DNA of 64,000 nucleotides from Pontiellaceae bacterium B12227 (GTDB lineage: Bacteria; Verrucomicrobiota; Kiritimatiellia; Kiritimatiellales; Pontiellaceae). Location of the stretch: assembly GCA_029432775.1 (NCBI GenBank), contig JAROAZ010000008.1, positions 166,016 through 230,015 on the forward strand, given 5' to 3'. Under the pieces are notes generated by a model. The model saw only the letters and a program-made list of their open reading frames with translations, was not told where the DNA came from and did no database searches. Numbering within the stretch: position 1 is the first letter of the stretch; every line of letters starts with the position of its first letter. Below are positions 45,168 through 54,571 of this stretch, one piece after another. Both the position numbers and the translations under genes were made by a program.

Positions 45168-47600
45168 GTGATGAAGCATTATTACCGACCGCCGAATAAA
45201 ATGACATGCAGCCTCATGCTAAGCCTGGCTCTGGCCGGATATGCCACTGCACAGCACGAAGCCCGGCAGGGACAGGATGCGACGATTCAGGCCGCCCTTG
45301 GAAACATAACCATTAATGAAGCCTATTCGACGATCAACATTGATTATCCGTTTGAAAACTCGCTTTTTCCGCCCGACCTCGTTGCCCCGACCTTCCTGTG
45401 GCATGACGAGGAGAAAGAAGCGGATCAATGGCTCGTTCAAATGGAGCTTAATGACGGCTCTCCGCTTTACACCCTTACCGATGGGCAGCAGGCCGAGCCC
45501 ATATTGGACCCAGATGCCGTCTGGCCAGGGCACAAAGATTATGAGCGGCCGGAATATGAACGGACGGCCAAAGCATGGACGCCCGATGAAAAGTCGTGGG
45601 AACTCATCAAACAAAACTCGGTCAGCGCACCGGCTGTCATTTCTATTTGGGGCTTGAGGGGCGATCAAAACCGTGTTGTTTCAAAAGGACAGATTCAAAT
45701 CAGCACCTCCAGCGACCCGGTTGGCGCACCCATTTTCTACCGGGATGTGCCGCTCATGCCCTCCGTTTCAATGGATGGGAAAATATCGCCGATTTCTTCT
45801 GACGATATTCATGTAATCGCATGGCGACTGCGGGATATCTCCAAGCCTTCAGCCCCGGTGCTGCTGAAAGATATGCCGACCTGCGCGAACTGCCACTCCT
45901 TTTCGTCAGATGGCAACTTTCTGGGCATGGACCTGGACGGCCCCGATGGAGACAAGGGAGCGTACGGACTGGTAGACATTTCGAAAGATATCGTTATCGA
46001 AGAGGAAGATATCCTTACCTGGGGATCCTATAAAGACAGCAACACCCCCATAAACCACTCCAGCTTCGGGCTGTTTTCACGGGTTTCGCCGGACGGGCAA
46101 TATGTGGTCAGCACGGTGAATGAATCGGTCTTCGTCGCGAACTATTCGGATTTCCGTTTTTTGCAGTCTTTTTACCCCACACGGGGAATCCTTGTGATCT
46201 ACAACCGGAAAACCGGGGAAATGAAACCGCTGCCGGGAGCCAGCGATCCCCGCTTTGTGCAAACCAACGCCATTTGGAGTCCGAACGGAAAAGAACTGAT
46301 TTTCTCGAGAGCGTCGGCAAAAAACAATTACGGCCAACCCGAGCTGCCGACCTTTGCCGGTGACCCTCGTGAAACCTACATCCAGTACGACCTGTACCGA
46401 ATCCCTTTTAACAACGGCGAGGGCGGTACGGCCCGGCCCGTTCAGGGTGCTTCGCTGAATGGCAAAAGCAACTCATTTCCCAAATACTCCCCAGACGGAA
46501 AATGGATTGTTTACGTGCAGGCGGAAAAAGGGCAGCTGATGCGCCCGGACAGCAAGCTGTTCATTATCCCGACCGAAGGCGGGCAGGCCCGCGAAATGAA
46601 CTGCAACCTGGATCCGATGAACTCCTGGCACAGCTGGTCGCCGAACAGCCGCTGGCTCGTCTTTTCCTCCAAAGGCTTCGGGCCGTTCACCAAGATGTTT
46701 CTGACCCATATCGACGAAAATGGAAACGATACACCAGCCATCCTGATTCCAAATTCAACCGCCGCAAACCGAGCAGTGAATATCCCGGAATTCCTGAATG
46801 CGCCCGGCGACGCAATCACATCCATAAGCGCACCGACCCAACGCGCTTATCGGTTCTACTACAAAGCATGGGATCAGTATAAGGAACAACAAAACACCGA
46901 GGCGCTGAAAAATGTCAACACAGCCCTCAGGATGAATCCGTATTACGACAAAGCCCACTTCCTGAAGGCCTCCCTGCTGAAGCGGCTGAGCCGGGAACAG
47001 GAAAGCATCAAACACATCAAAGAAACCGCAAAGCTCACCTCTCGAATGGATGATGCGCATAAAGTGGTCCCTTACACGCTGGCGGCAATGGGAAAAACGC
47101 GTGAAGCATTGGATTATCTATATATGGTTTTCATGAACCACCCGACTCTCCCCCAAATCCACATGCAGTATCAGGCAGATATCAGAAACAACCCCAAGGC
47201 CCACAACATATCCGCATGGTGCTATATTGAGCTTGAAAATTTTTCCGGCGCAAAAGAACAATATGAATCCGTTATCAAAACCTATTCGAACGACATAACC
47301 GCCCTGAACGGGCTGGCCTGGATTCTTGCAGGAAGCCATGGCGATAAAAGCATCGCCGAACCTAAACGGGCAATCGAACTGGCTACAAAAGCTGCCACGC
47401 TAAGCCATTACCGTTCACCGGCCGTGCTGGATACACTGATTGTCTCCTATGCCGCCGCCGGACAATATGAGCAAGCGATTGAAACCGCCGAAAAAGCGTT
47501 ATCTGTGACCAATCCTCTGAAGCAGCCCCAACTGTACGGGAAAATCCAAAACCGCCTGAATACCTTGAAAAAGATCAGCCGAGCACCGGTCCAAAACTAA
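45168..47600 (+). CDS. Secreted PD40/TolB-like propeller protein with CxxCH and TPR repeats
   Basis: 810 aa. An N-terminal signal (LMLSLALAGYATAQ) is followed by an Ig-like start. C239-A-N-C242-H243 follows, a c-type haem attachment motif, directly before WD40/PD40-type repeats with SPDGxxxxxS blades (RVSPDGQYVVST, WSPNGKELIFSR, KYSPDGKWIVYV, WSPNSRWLVFSS). The C-terminal 200 residues are TPR helices (ALKNVNTALRMNPYYDKAHFLKASLLKR...). It may be a periplasmic scaffold with a haem or a zinc/structural CxxCH. Such PD40-TPR proteins are frequent beside polysaccharide loci of PVC bacteria. Role unknown. Confidence 0.78.
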   Translation: MMKHYYRPPNKMTCSLMLSLALAGYATAQHEARQGQDATIQAALGNITINEAYSTINIDYPFENSLFPPDLVAPTFLWHDEEKEADQWLVQMELNDGSPLYTLTDGQQAEPILDPDAVWPGHKDYERPEYERTAKAWTPDEKSWELIKQNSVSAPAVISIWGLRGDQNRVVSKGQIQISTSSDPVGAPIFYRDVPLMPSVSMDGKISPISSDDIHVIAWRLRDISKPSAPVLLKDMPTCANCHSFSSDGNFLGMDLDGPDGDKGAYGLVDISKDIVIEEEDILTWGSYKDSNTPINHSSFGLFSRVSPDGQYVVSTVNESVFVANYSDFRFLQSFYPTRGILVIYNRKTGEMKPLPGASDPRFVQTNAIWSPNGKELIFSRASAKNNYGQPELPTFAGDPRETYIQYDLYRIPFNNGEGGTARPVQGASLNGKSNSFPKYSPDGKWIVYVQAEKGQLMRPDSKLFIIPTEGGQAREMNCNLDPMNSWHSWSPNSRWLVFSSKGFGPFTKMFLTHIDENGNDTPAILIPNSTAANRAVNIPEFLNAPGDAITSISAPTQRAYRFYYKAWDQYKEQQNTEALKNVNTALRMNPYYDKAHFLKASLLKRLSREQESIKHIKETAKLTSRMDDAHKVVPYTLAAMGKTREALDYLYMVFMNHPTLPQIHMQYQADIRNNPKAHNISAWCYIELENFSGAKEQYESVIKTYSNDITALNGLAWILAGSHGDKSIAEPKRAIELATKAATLSHYRSPAVLDTLIVSYAAAGQYEQAIETAEKALSVTNPLKQPQLYGKIQNRLNTLKKISRAPVQN

Positions 47601-47744
47601 GCAAATTACCGAAACGGAGAAACAGCATAGTTGCTGTCAATGAGGTGTTCGAAAAGGCGAATACGACCGACTACGAGGACGAAGGAAATATGCAGGGCGC
47701 TTGAAGTGCCTTCGGGCCTGCCTGACGGGATAGTACACCTCGAG

Positions 47745-47922
47745 AGTAGCTGACTTAATGTGTGTTTGTAATGGGAGTGCCTAATAATTGTAGGGCTGGA
47801 ATGGCTGAGCAACGATGCCTTCCAGCCGTCTATACAAAGAGGGTCCTTGGCTAGATTGCGGCGGGAAGGTCTCGCAAGCTCAACCGTTCTCGCCCTACAA
47901 AATACTTAAGTTAGTGCCATTA
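47745..47922. mobile_element. MITE-like element, copy 2 (inverted relative to copy 1)
   Basis: About 178 bp, clearly similar along its whole length to the reverse complement of 12242-12422. Shared blocks include GGGAGTGCCTAATAATTG, TGTAGGGCTGGAATGGCTGA and GGTCTCGCAAGCTCAACCGT. One end (GCTGACTTAA) is eroded; the other keeps TTAGTGCCATTA followed by GCGCATAGCGC, close to the 11-bp repeat beside copy 1. No coding capacity. Confidence 0.85.
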
Positions 47923-47961
47923 GCGCATAGCGCAGGCTCTACCACGCTTCCCTTTCACCAA

Positions 47962-47988
47962 AAAAGGCCCCGGAATTTCGGGACCTTT
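47962..47988 (-). terminator. Terminator of the PEP-CTERM gene
   Basis: On the minus strand AAAGGTCCCG, a short AAATT loop, then CGGGGCCTTTTTT: a GC-rich stem with one mismatch and a T run, about 25-50 bp past the stop at 48014. The dispersed palindrome sits between the stop codon and this stem. Confidence 0.8.
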
Positions 47989-48013
47989 CGTCTTCCAATG
48001 ATTGGAAAAGGTC

Positions 48014-48631
48014 TTACATCATGAAACGTCGGCGGATGAATAGAATCCCACCACCAAATGCACCTATCAGCCCGAGCGTGGCCGGTTCCGGAATGACGGT
48101 TACCGAAATATTATCCAGGTAGTAACGAGGAGGAGTGCCCGCCTCGCCACTGGTCGACTGCGTGTTGGAAACGAACAGAATGTTGGCGAGAGCGTCTGCA
48201 CCAGCACTGAGATCTACCGTTCCTGTGCGGGTATACGTTGTCCAGGATGCTTGTCCATCAAGGTTGTAGTAGTTCTTGCCTGCTCCAGTTGCTGCGCCAG
48301 ATTCGTCGAACATGAGGATATCATCAACACTGTTGTAGACATTGTCGTCGATATCCGCATGGGAGTAGATATCGTATGACACAGTGTAGTTCTGGCCATC
48401 GTAACCACTAAAATCGATATTGCCAGTATTGACGTTGATGAAGCCGCCGCCGCTGGTGTAGTCGTTATCGACCGCGATAAAATCACCGGTGCGACCACCA
48501 ATCGTTCCAGTAGTCACAGTACCGGCACCAAAGTTTAACTCAGAGCTTCCATCGTTTGAGTACAGAACAACGTTAGCCTGAGCACTAAGCGCAACAACAG
48601 CTACCGTTGTGAGTATTGCTAGTTTCTTCAT
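48014..48631 (-). CDS. PEP-CTERM sorted extracellular protein
   Basis: 205 aa. Signal peptide MKKLAILTTVAVVALSAQA with AAAAGGAG ahead of the start. The C-terminus VIPEPATLGLIGAFGGGILFIRRRF is a full PEP-CTERM signal: the PEP motif, a transmembrane helix and an Arg cluster. An exosortase would cleave and anchor or release it. The middle is a beta-rich domain resembling the repeated modules of the protein encoded just upstream on the same strand (YTVSYDIY...; WTTYTRTGTVD...; YYLDNISV). Exosortase is not encoded in the window. Confidence 0.88.
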   Translation of the reverse strand: MKKLAILTTVAVVALSAQANVVLYSNDGSSELNFGAGTVTTGTIGGRTGDFIAVDNDYTSGGGFINVNTGNIDFSGYDGQNYTVSYDIYSHADIDDNVYNSVDDILMFDESGAATGAGKNYYNLDGQASWTTYTRTGTVDLSAGADALANILFVSNTQSTSGEAGTPPRYYLDNISVTVIPEPATLGLIGAFGGGILFIRRRFMM

Positions 48632-48686
48632 TTTTTCTCCTTTTATACTTAACCGGCAGGGTTCACCCCGGCCGGGAAAATGATAA

Positions 48687-48714
48687 AAACCGGCCAGGTT
48701 ATACTGGCCGGTTT
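48687..48714 (-). terminator. Terminator of the modular secreted protein gene
   Basis: Perfect 11-bp arms AAACCGGCCAG (48687-48697) and CTGGCCGGTTT (48704-48714). On the minus strand the stem is followed by TTATCATTTT. It starts 11 bp past the stop at 48725. Confidence 0.9.
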
Positions 48715-48724
48715 ATAGAGGGAA

Positions 48725-51316
48725 TTACTCGACAATCAGCTTAATGAACTGTTTGTCATCAGTGGTTCCCACTGCTTCGGTATAACTGTCCATCTGAGCA
48801 TCATTTTCAATGATGGCTACAGGAGCAGTGTTCGTTACCCAAGGACCGTGAACCAGGTTATCGGTTTTGATCACGACGTAGGTGAGCGTATCATCCGCAC
48901 GTACAGAGAAGGTGTAGTTGCCCGTTGCCGCATCAAACTCTGGCAGAATGCTTGTATCTGCAACACCTGGATTTCCGCCGAAGACATATTCGCCATAGTT
49001 GCTCAGGCCGTCGTTGTCGTCATCGTCATCCGCGCCGCCGACTACATTATTATCCGCTTCCCACTGGGCGTACGGACTTTCGTACACCACATAGAGTTCC
49101 GGATAGATATACGTAACCTTGTCCACTACGACATCGGAAATATAGTTCGTCGATACCGATTCGACATAAACGTATGCACCGCCGCCGTTGGTGCTGACAA
49201 GAGCATCATACAGCAGGTTGGTTGCGGTAACTCCATACGAGGTGCCTTCTATACCTGTTCCCTGCGTAATATTGGTCAGGGTCGCCTCAACAAAGGAGGA
49301 GGCGGCATCGGTACCAAGGGTGAAGCTGTAAATCATCTGCAGCTCGTCACCATCGGCGATATCAGCAATGTTTCCGGTCGCAGGAGACCAGGTATCCGGT
49401 AGCAGACGGACGAAGGTGTTGCTCGTATCTTTACTGTAGAAACGCTGGAAGCGGAGGGCTTCCGCCAGCGGATTTTCAGCGCCAATATGCTCACCGGTAT
49501 CCTGAATCGTCAGGCCCATATTAAGGAAATAACCATTGTAGTTATTGTTGGTTCCTGCGTCCTGGGAAGTCAAACCATCGAACGAGAAGTCAACAGCAAT
49601 GCTGACGGTATCGCCGACCTGCAGCTCACCAATCGGATCGAGCAGGGTCATGTTGACGTTGGTGTCGGTGCTCGTTGCGGTACCGAGAACGGCATCCACA
49701 ATGATATCAGCATTGGTATTACCTTCCACCCAATCCACCTGACCGTTGACACCGCCGCTAACAAAGCCTTCAGCAGCAAGGAAGTCTACTACGTTGGTTT
49801 TGAAGACATAGGTCTCCGTACCCGTATCAATATGCTCAGCTTCAAACTTGAAGTTGCGGGTATAGAAATTCGGCGCCGTGGCCGGATGACTTAGCTGATC
49901 GTTATTGCTGATCCGGGCGAATACGTTGGTCAGGTCATATGCACTATCAGAAAACGCGCCGAACCATTGAACCGTATTCCAGGAATCGGCAACAAACTCG
50001 ACCTCGCTGATGGTCATATACCCACCGTTGTCCCCGGCAACACTATAGAAGAAGTTGTCGTCTGCAATGGCGGCATCCGCAAGCTGGTTCGAAGTGAGAT
50101 AGATCTCGAAGCTGAACTTCCAGTCCAGTCCAACATAGTCCGTCCAGTCATTATTGTAGACACCGTAGTTATCCCACTGACCGCCGCCCGAGGAATCATA
50201 TTCACCGATGCCGTCACCGAATGCATTTGTGACCACAGTATTGAAGGCCGGATTCGGCTCTTCCCACAGGGTGTCGCGTTGCGGAGCATCAACTTCGAGT
50301 TTAAAGTTGTCGAAGTAATAGTCGGGACCTGAGATCGGATGAGTGGCCTGATGGTTATTGAGAATCAGGGCATTCACATTGGTCAGGGCATTCGGATCGG
50401 CGTCAAACATACCGGTCCAAGTGACCGTGGTCCATGCATCTGCGGCAAGCGTGGTGCCGATATTCTTCCACCCGGTAGATCCGGCAGCACCGACACTGAT
50501 ATAGAGCTGGTTGTCTGTAATGGAGGAATCCGCAAACTGGGCAGCGGTAATATAAACATCAACGCTCAATGTCCACTTTTGGCCGGCATAAGCGGACCAG
50601 TCATGGTTACCGGGGTTGTAGTTCGCCCACTGGCCTACGTCGCCGGAAATATATTCGCCCACTGTGCCATGTCCGGTTGCGAACGGATCAGCCATGTTGT
50701 TCAGGCTCATACCGCCGTCCGAAGGAGCGCGGTCATCCCACAAAACATCGGTCGGGTCGGGCTCAACAACTTCTACGTCATGGATAACCATTTTGTAGTT
50801 ATCGACATAAAGGTTGGTTGTCACAGTTGTGGGTTGGGTGCCCTTATCATTGATAAGGATCAAGCAGTTTACAGCAGTCAGATCCCCCGGGTTGGGCGTG
50901 AACGTGCCGGTACGCTCATAGGTGTTCCAACCGGCTGTATAGTGACCAGAGATAGTTCTCCAGACAGCGGCCTGACCACCCACATTGGAGTAGAAAGTGT
51001 CGTCCGTGACGTTTGCATCCGCAGCCTGCGCGGCGGTAAGATAAATTTCGCAACTCAGGGTATAATCCAAGCCCGCATAGTCCGACAGATCCAGATTGCC
51101 TGAATTGTAGTTTTCATACTGGCCGGTATTCTTTGTAGAATCCCACGCGCCGACATCGCCATAGCCTAGGCCGGACGGATCGGGGACCGTAGTAAGCTGC
51201 ATGTTGCCGCCGGAAGGAGCCGTGTCCTCCCATACAGTAACATCAACAAAGGTTTGCGCCATGGAACCAGCAACAATCGCCGATGTGCAGAGCGCAGTAA
51301 GTAACAGTTTTTTCAT
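48725..51316 (-). CDS. Large secreted protein with three tandem jelly-roll-like modules
   Basis: 863 aa from the ATG at 51316 (GAGGAG upstream), signal peptide MKKLLLTALCTSAIVAGSMAQ. Three modules of about 140-150 residues repeat the order W-E/D-D...GQ(Y/W)(E/A/D)NY...(L/H)DLS/DWS-Y-G-L...(C/S)xEIYLT...W...GxFxxxxxxLTxVxxxIxNxxxxxP...FYxDNFK. A copy of the C-terminal module seen in the GH86 and beta-helix proteins follows (GGVNGQVDW to SDVVVDKVTY). Then comes DDDDDNDGLSNYGEYVFGGNP, a calcium-binding thrombospondin type 3-like hinge, and a final small domain. There is no catalytic motif. I think it is a carbohydrate-binding or surface-layer protein; no family is named. Confidence 0.8.
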   Translation of the reverse strand: MKKLLLTALCTSAIVAGSMAQTFVDVTVWEDTAPSGGNMQLTTVPDPSGLGYGDVGAWDSTKNTGQYENYNSGNLDLSDYAGLDYTLSCEIYLTAAQAADANVTDDTFYSNVGGQAAVWRTISGHYTAGWNTYERTGTFTPNPGDLTAVNCLILINDKGTQPTTVTTNLYVDNYKMVIHDVEVVEPDPTDVLWDDRAPSDGGMSLNNMADPFATGHGTVGEYISGDVGQWANYNPGNHDWSAYAGQKWTLSVDVYITAAQFADSSITDNQLYISVGAAGSTGWKNIGTTLAADAWTTVTWTGMFDADPNALTNVNALILNNHQATHPISGPDYYFDNFKLEVDAPQRDTLWEEPNPAFNTVVTNAFGDGIGEYDSSGGGQWDNYGVYNNDWTDYVGLDWKFSFEIYLTSNQLADAAIADDNFFYSVAGDNGGYMTISEVEFVADSWNTVQWFGAFSDSAYDLTNVFARISNNDQLSHPATAPNFYTRNFKFEAEHIDTGTETYVFKTNVVDFLAAEGFVSGGVNGQVDWVEGNTNADIIVDAVLGTATSTDTNVNMTLLDPIGELQVGDTVSIAVDFSFDGLTSQDAGTNNNYNGYFLNMGLTIQDTGEHIGAENPLAEALRFQRFYSKDTSNTFVRLLPDTWSPATGNIADIADGDELQMIYSFTLGTDAASSFVEATLTNITQGTGIEGTSYGVTATNLLYDALVSTNGGGAYVYVESVSTNYISDVVVDKVTYIYPELYVVYESPYAQWEADNNVVGGADDDDDNDGLSNYGEYVFGGNPGVADTSILPEFDAATGNYTFSVRADDTLTYVVIKTDNLVHGPWVTNTAPVAIIENDAQMDSYTEAVGTTDDKQFIKLIVE

Positions 51317-51465
51317 CACTTGAATCTCCTCGTTCTCGCGGCCGCGCAACCTGTGTCATTGCGTTGGTCTACTAACGCGACCGTTAACATGAAGGTTCTA
51401 ACAAGAAGAGTTTTTGCGGGCTATGGGCCAAAAGGACCATCGGGACCTATCCATACGGACAGGCA

Positions 51466-52098
51466 CTACTGATCGAGCTTTAATATGCCCTTTTTGTAAG
51501 CAATTACCACGGCCTGCGTACGGTCGGCAGCCCCCAGCTTTTCGCGGATATTGGTAATGTGATGCTTAACAGTAGACATAGAAATATTGAAATGTTCGAC
51601 CAGCTCTTTATTGCTCGTACCCTGCCCCAGCATCTTCAGGAGTTCAAGCTCGCGGGGGGTCAGTTCTTCCTGCTGTTTCCGGGCTGAAACCTTCTGGGCA
51701 ATCTGGGCAGGAAAAAAGGTGCCGCCCTCCGCCACTTCATGGATGGCTTCCATGACATCTTCAACGGCGCTGGCGGATTTGGTCAGATAGCCTTTCACCC
51801 CGGCCTGCACCGCTTTCCAGACTTCTTCTTCCGACTCAAAGACGGAAAAAAGAATCACTTTAGCATCCGGATCCATTTCCATAATTTTTTTAGTGCATTC
51901 CACACCGCTTTCGCCGGGCATGCGATAGTCCATCGTCACAATATCAGGCTTTATTTCGGCGTAGAGCTCAACCGCCTCTTCACTGCTCGCGGCATCCCCG
52001 GCTGATTCCATCCCGGGCTCCATGTTGATTGCGCCAATCAGACCAAAACGCAGCAAAGCGTTATCATCCACGACCATCACCTTAATTGATTCACTCAT
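51466..52098 (-). CDS. LuxR-family response regulator
   Basis: 210 aa from the ATG at 52098, which overlaps the kinase stop by 4 bp (ATGA). Receiver domain with acidic pair D11-D12, phosphoacceptor D57 ([10 protein letters not shown]), switch Ser in LFSVFES and Lys in GYLTKSAS. The C-terminal LuxR helix-turn-helix is [44 protein letters not shown]. It is a NarL-type transcription factor. The ATG is preferred over an upstream GGA-rich extension because it overlaps the kinase end. Confidence 0.95.
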   Translation of the reverse strand: MSESIKVMVVDDNALLRFGLIGAINMEPGMESAGDAASSEEAVELYAEIKPDIVTMDYRMPGESGVECTKKIMEMDPDAKVILFSVFESEEEVWKAVQAGVKGYLTKSASAVEDVMEAIHEVAEGGTFFPAQIAQKVSARKQQEELTPRELELLKMLGQGTSNKELVEHFNISMSTVKHHITNIREKLGAADRTQAVVIAYKKGILKLDQ

Positions 52099-54320
52099 AC
52101 CTGCTCCAGCTCCCACTCTTTCAGGGAATTCAATACCACACTCACCGTTGTTCCCTTTGTTAAATCGCTCTCAATTTCAATCTCGCCGTTAATCCGGTTA
52201 ATCCGCTCGTGCATGCCCCGCAATCCGAAATGACCGGCAGGGGGCAGCTGCTTCGGATCAAACCCTTTGCCATCGTTCACAATCACCATTGAGAGCAATG
52301 TATCCTGATAGTTTAATGCGACAGAGATGGACGAAGGATTTCCATGCCGCACAGCATTGGTGACTGCCTCACGGGCAACCATCAGCAGGTTCCGCTCGGC
52401 CATCTGCTTGAGCCTGACCGACTCTCCGACCACTGTGATTTCCAACACTGCACCACATTCCTCAGCCAACGGGGTCAGCGCTTCTTTCAGCGCCGAGAGC
52501 AGATCCATTTTTTCGAGCAACCCGCCGCGCAGATCAATGATGGATGTTCTCGATTCGTCACCGCAATAGGCCAGCATTTCCTGTGCAGTGCAGAACTCTT
52601 CAACATTCCGGTTCATCTCCATATCAATGCGATCGAGCACCTCCTCGAAGGGTTGAACTGCGGGCGTTTCCGCCATATTCCGCAGCTCGGAGGAAAAGGT
52701 CTTTATATTGTGACTCAGCAGGCGCCGTGCTCCCTGCAACTGAATGGCGGTCCCCGCCAGACCCTGCTCCAGATTATCGTGCAGTTCCCGGGCAATGCGC
52801 TGCCGCTCATCCAGCACCGCTTCACGCTCGATTTTATCGCCGATAATCCCGGTCTGCCGATCCACCGTCTTCTGCAACGCAATAATCCAGGAGAGAAAGG
52901 CAACCAGGCAGACCAATACAATCCCCAGCAGCCAGAGCAGCCGCTGCGGCGTCCACCAGGGAGCCGCCTGAAGCACCGCAATATCAGCCGCATCGCGAAC
53001 CTGAAGCCAGAGCCCATCAAAATAGAGCCGCCACTGCATGGTTTCATCATACATCAGATGGCAGATCCCCGTCAGCTCCAGCAACGCTCCCGGCTTCAGA
53101 TCTTCATGCATAACCATGCCCGGCGGAAGACGAACCTCAAACAGGTGCCCATCCGAACGACACAACAGACTGTCGTGCCCGGTATCGTTTCCCGCATCCG
53201 AAGAGAGGCCGAACGATTTACCGACCTCCACCAGATGCGCCTGGACCCTGACCAGCTCATAGTTCATGCGGGAGTCCAACAGATCCTCCGGCTGCACCGG
53301 ACCAAACAAGGTCGTGAGATCAAGGTCCAGCGGCTCCGGTTTTTTTCCGGCCTCTTTATTTACGCGCACAACGAGTGCCCGGAACGCAGGGCTGATCGAC
53401 TGTGGCCAGACGAATCCTTCCACTTCCACCATCTGCCCCGCTTCAAGCCCGGCATTATTTAAAACCGCAACCTTCAGACTCGATTCACTCCCCCGCAGGA
53501 AAATTTCACTTTCCGAAGCATGCGTAACCAACCCCTCTGTGCGGACCGCTTTGGATGGATCCACATCCACCCGCATCAGAGATTCAATCGGAAGTGACTG
53601 CCTGACACTCCCCAATCCATCATCTTCCAACAATTGGAAATCGTTGATCGAATCCACCATAAACGAGCGCCCCGTCTGCTGACGCTGACGATTGTACATC
53701 GTTCCGACCACCGCATTAAACCTCACCCGCCGAAACATCAGCTCGGGAAGGCGGCTCCAAATCGGCTTCCGGGCAGGAAGATGAACAACCAACTGAATGG
53801 AATCATCAATCTCAACCATCAACGCAAAGCGTCCAGATATTTCCGCCTGATCCGTGGAGCCTACCAGACGACCTTCAACAGAAACCCAATCGCAATCACT
53901 CGCCGGCCGATAAATCTCATTCAGGAGAAACGGCCGACCCTGCGGCAATTTACCGGCTCCGATCCGCTCAACCCTGTCCGCGATAATGGCGGGATAGAAC
54001 TCCCCCTGATAGGTCTTTCCAAAAATATGCACCTGATCGCCCGCCGAGAGCGGAAGCAGAGAATCCACCTCTCCCAGACGCTGCACATAGACGCCTCCCT
54101 GCTCTGTAAACACGAAAAAATGATTTCCGCCCGGGCCAAGACGCACCACCTGTGCAAGCAAATCAACCGGGATCCCCTCTCCGGCAGCCTCTGCGGACAA
54201 CCCTCGGAGTTCAGGAACACTTCTGACCATATCCTGGCCGCACACGGTTGCAGTCAACGTCACAACAGACAGCATCGCCATGAGTTTCTTCTGAATAAAT
54301 AGGAGTCCCATAAGAAACAT
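52095..54320 (-). CDS. Sensor histidine kinase (HisKA_3 type) with large N-terminal sensory region
   Basis: 741 aa. An N-terminal signal/anchor (about 8-28) is followed by a long extracytoplasmic region (30-455). It looks like several OB-fold or nucleic-acid-binding-like beta domains (e.g. [29 protein letters not shown]) rather than a known sensor. One membrane helix follows (about 460-482). The transmitter has phospho-His H514 in [18 protein letters not shown] and an HATPase with [21 protein letters not shown] and [10 protein letters not shown]. It pairs with the LuxR regulator. The first of several close Met codons is used; no ribosome site separates them. A dispersed palindrome lies at 53625 in the gene, and another about 20 bp before the start (54343). 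Confidence 0.9.
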   Translation of the reverse strand: MFLMGLLFIQKKLMAMLSVVTLTATVCGQDMVRSVPELRGLSAEAAGEGIPVDLLAQVVRLGPGGNHFFVFTEQGGVYVQRLGEVDSLLPLSAGDQVHIFGKTYQGEFYPAIIADRVERIGAGKLPQGRPFLLNEIYRPASDCDWVSVEGRLVGSTDQAEISGRFALMVEIDDSIQLVVHLPARKPIWSRLPELMFRRVRFNAVVGTMYNRQRQQTGRSFMVDSINDFQLLEDDGLGSVRQSLPIESLMRVDVDPSKAVRTEGLVTHASESEIFLRGSESSLKVAVLNNAGLEAGQMVEVEGFVWPQSISPAFRALVVRVNKEAGKKPEPLDLDLTTLFGPVQPEDLLDSRMNYELVRVQAHLVEVGKSFGLSSDAGNDTGHDSLLCRSDGHLFEVRLPPGMVMHEDLKPGALLELTGICHLMYDETMQWRLYFDGLWLQVRDAADIAVLQAAPWWTPQRLLWLLGIVLVCLVAFLSWIIALQKTVDRQTGIIGDKIEREAVLDERQRIARELHDNLEQGLAGTAIQLQGARRLLSHNIKTFSSELRNMAETPAVQPFEEVLDRIDMEMNRNVEEFCTAQEMLAYCGDESRTSIIDLRGGLLEKMDLLSALKEALTPLAEECGAVLEITVVGESVRLKQMAERNLLMVAREAVTNAVRHGNPSSISVALNYQDTLLSMVIVNDGKGFDPKQLPPAGHFGLRGMHERINRINGEIEIESDLTKGTTVSVVLNSLKEWELEQV

Positions 54321-54426
54321 CTATACGCCATCTCCCCCCGCTTTCCAAGCATTGGAAAAACCAACCTGCCCAGCACGGTGATGACGCAGAGCGAAAAAAG
54401 ACGGACGGTGCCTCTCCGTTGCCACC

Positions 54427-54451
54427 GGCGATGACAAAGAATCGCCCTCCA
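54427..54451. repeat. Intergenic copy of the GGCGATGACAAAG...TCGCCCTCCA repeat
   Basis: 24 of 25 bases match the right half of the in-gene repeat at 11577-11602. A GGCGGGCGGCGCTTTGTCGCCGC stretch follows at about 54467-54488. It lies between the two-component kinase and the TonB-like gene. Confidence 0.8.
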
Positions 54452-54571
54452 GGTGAAAACAACATGGCGGGCGGCGCTTTGTCGCCGCAGACAACCGCAA
54501 GGCATCGCCCACTCTATGCATCCTGTGCGTTCTTTGGGGAACAAAACCTTCTGAAAAGAATGACCGCCCGG

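Larger units (their letters stand above)
47601..48013. other. Intergenic region with MITE copy 2 and a terminator
   Basis: 413 bp between convergent genes. It contains the second MITE-like copy, a hairpin terminator and a perfect dispersed palindrome at 47993-48007. No gene is seen. Confidence 0.7.
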
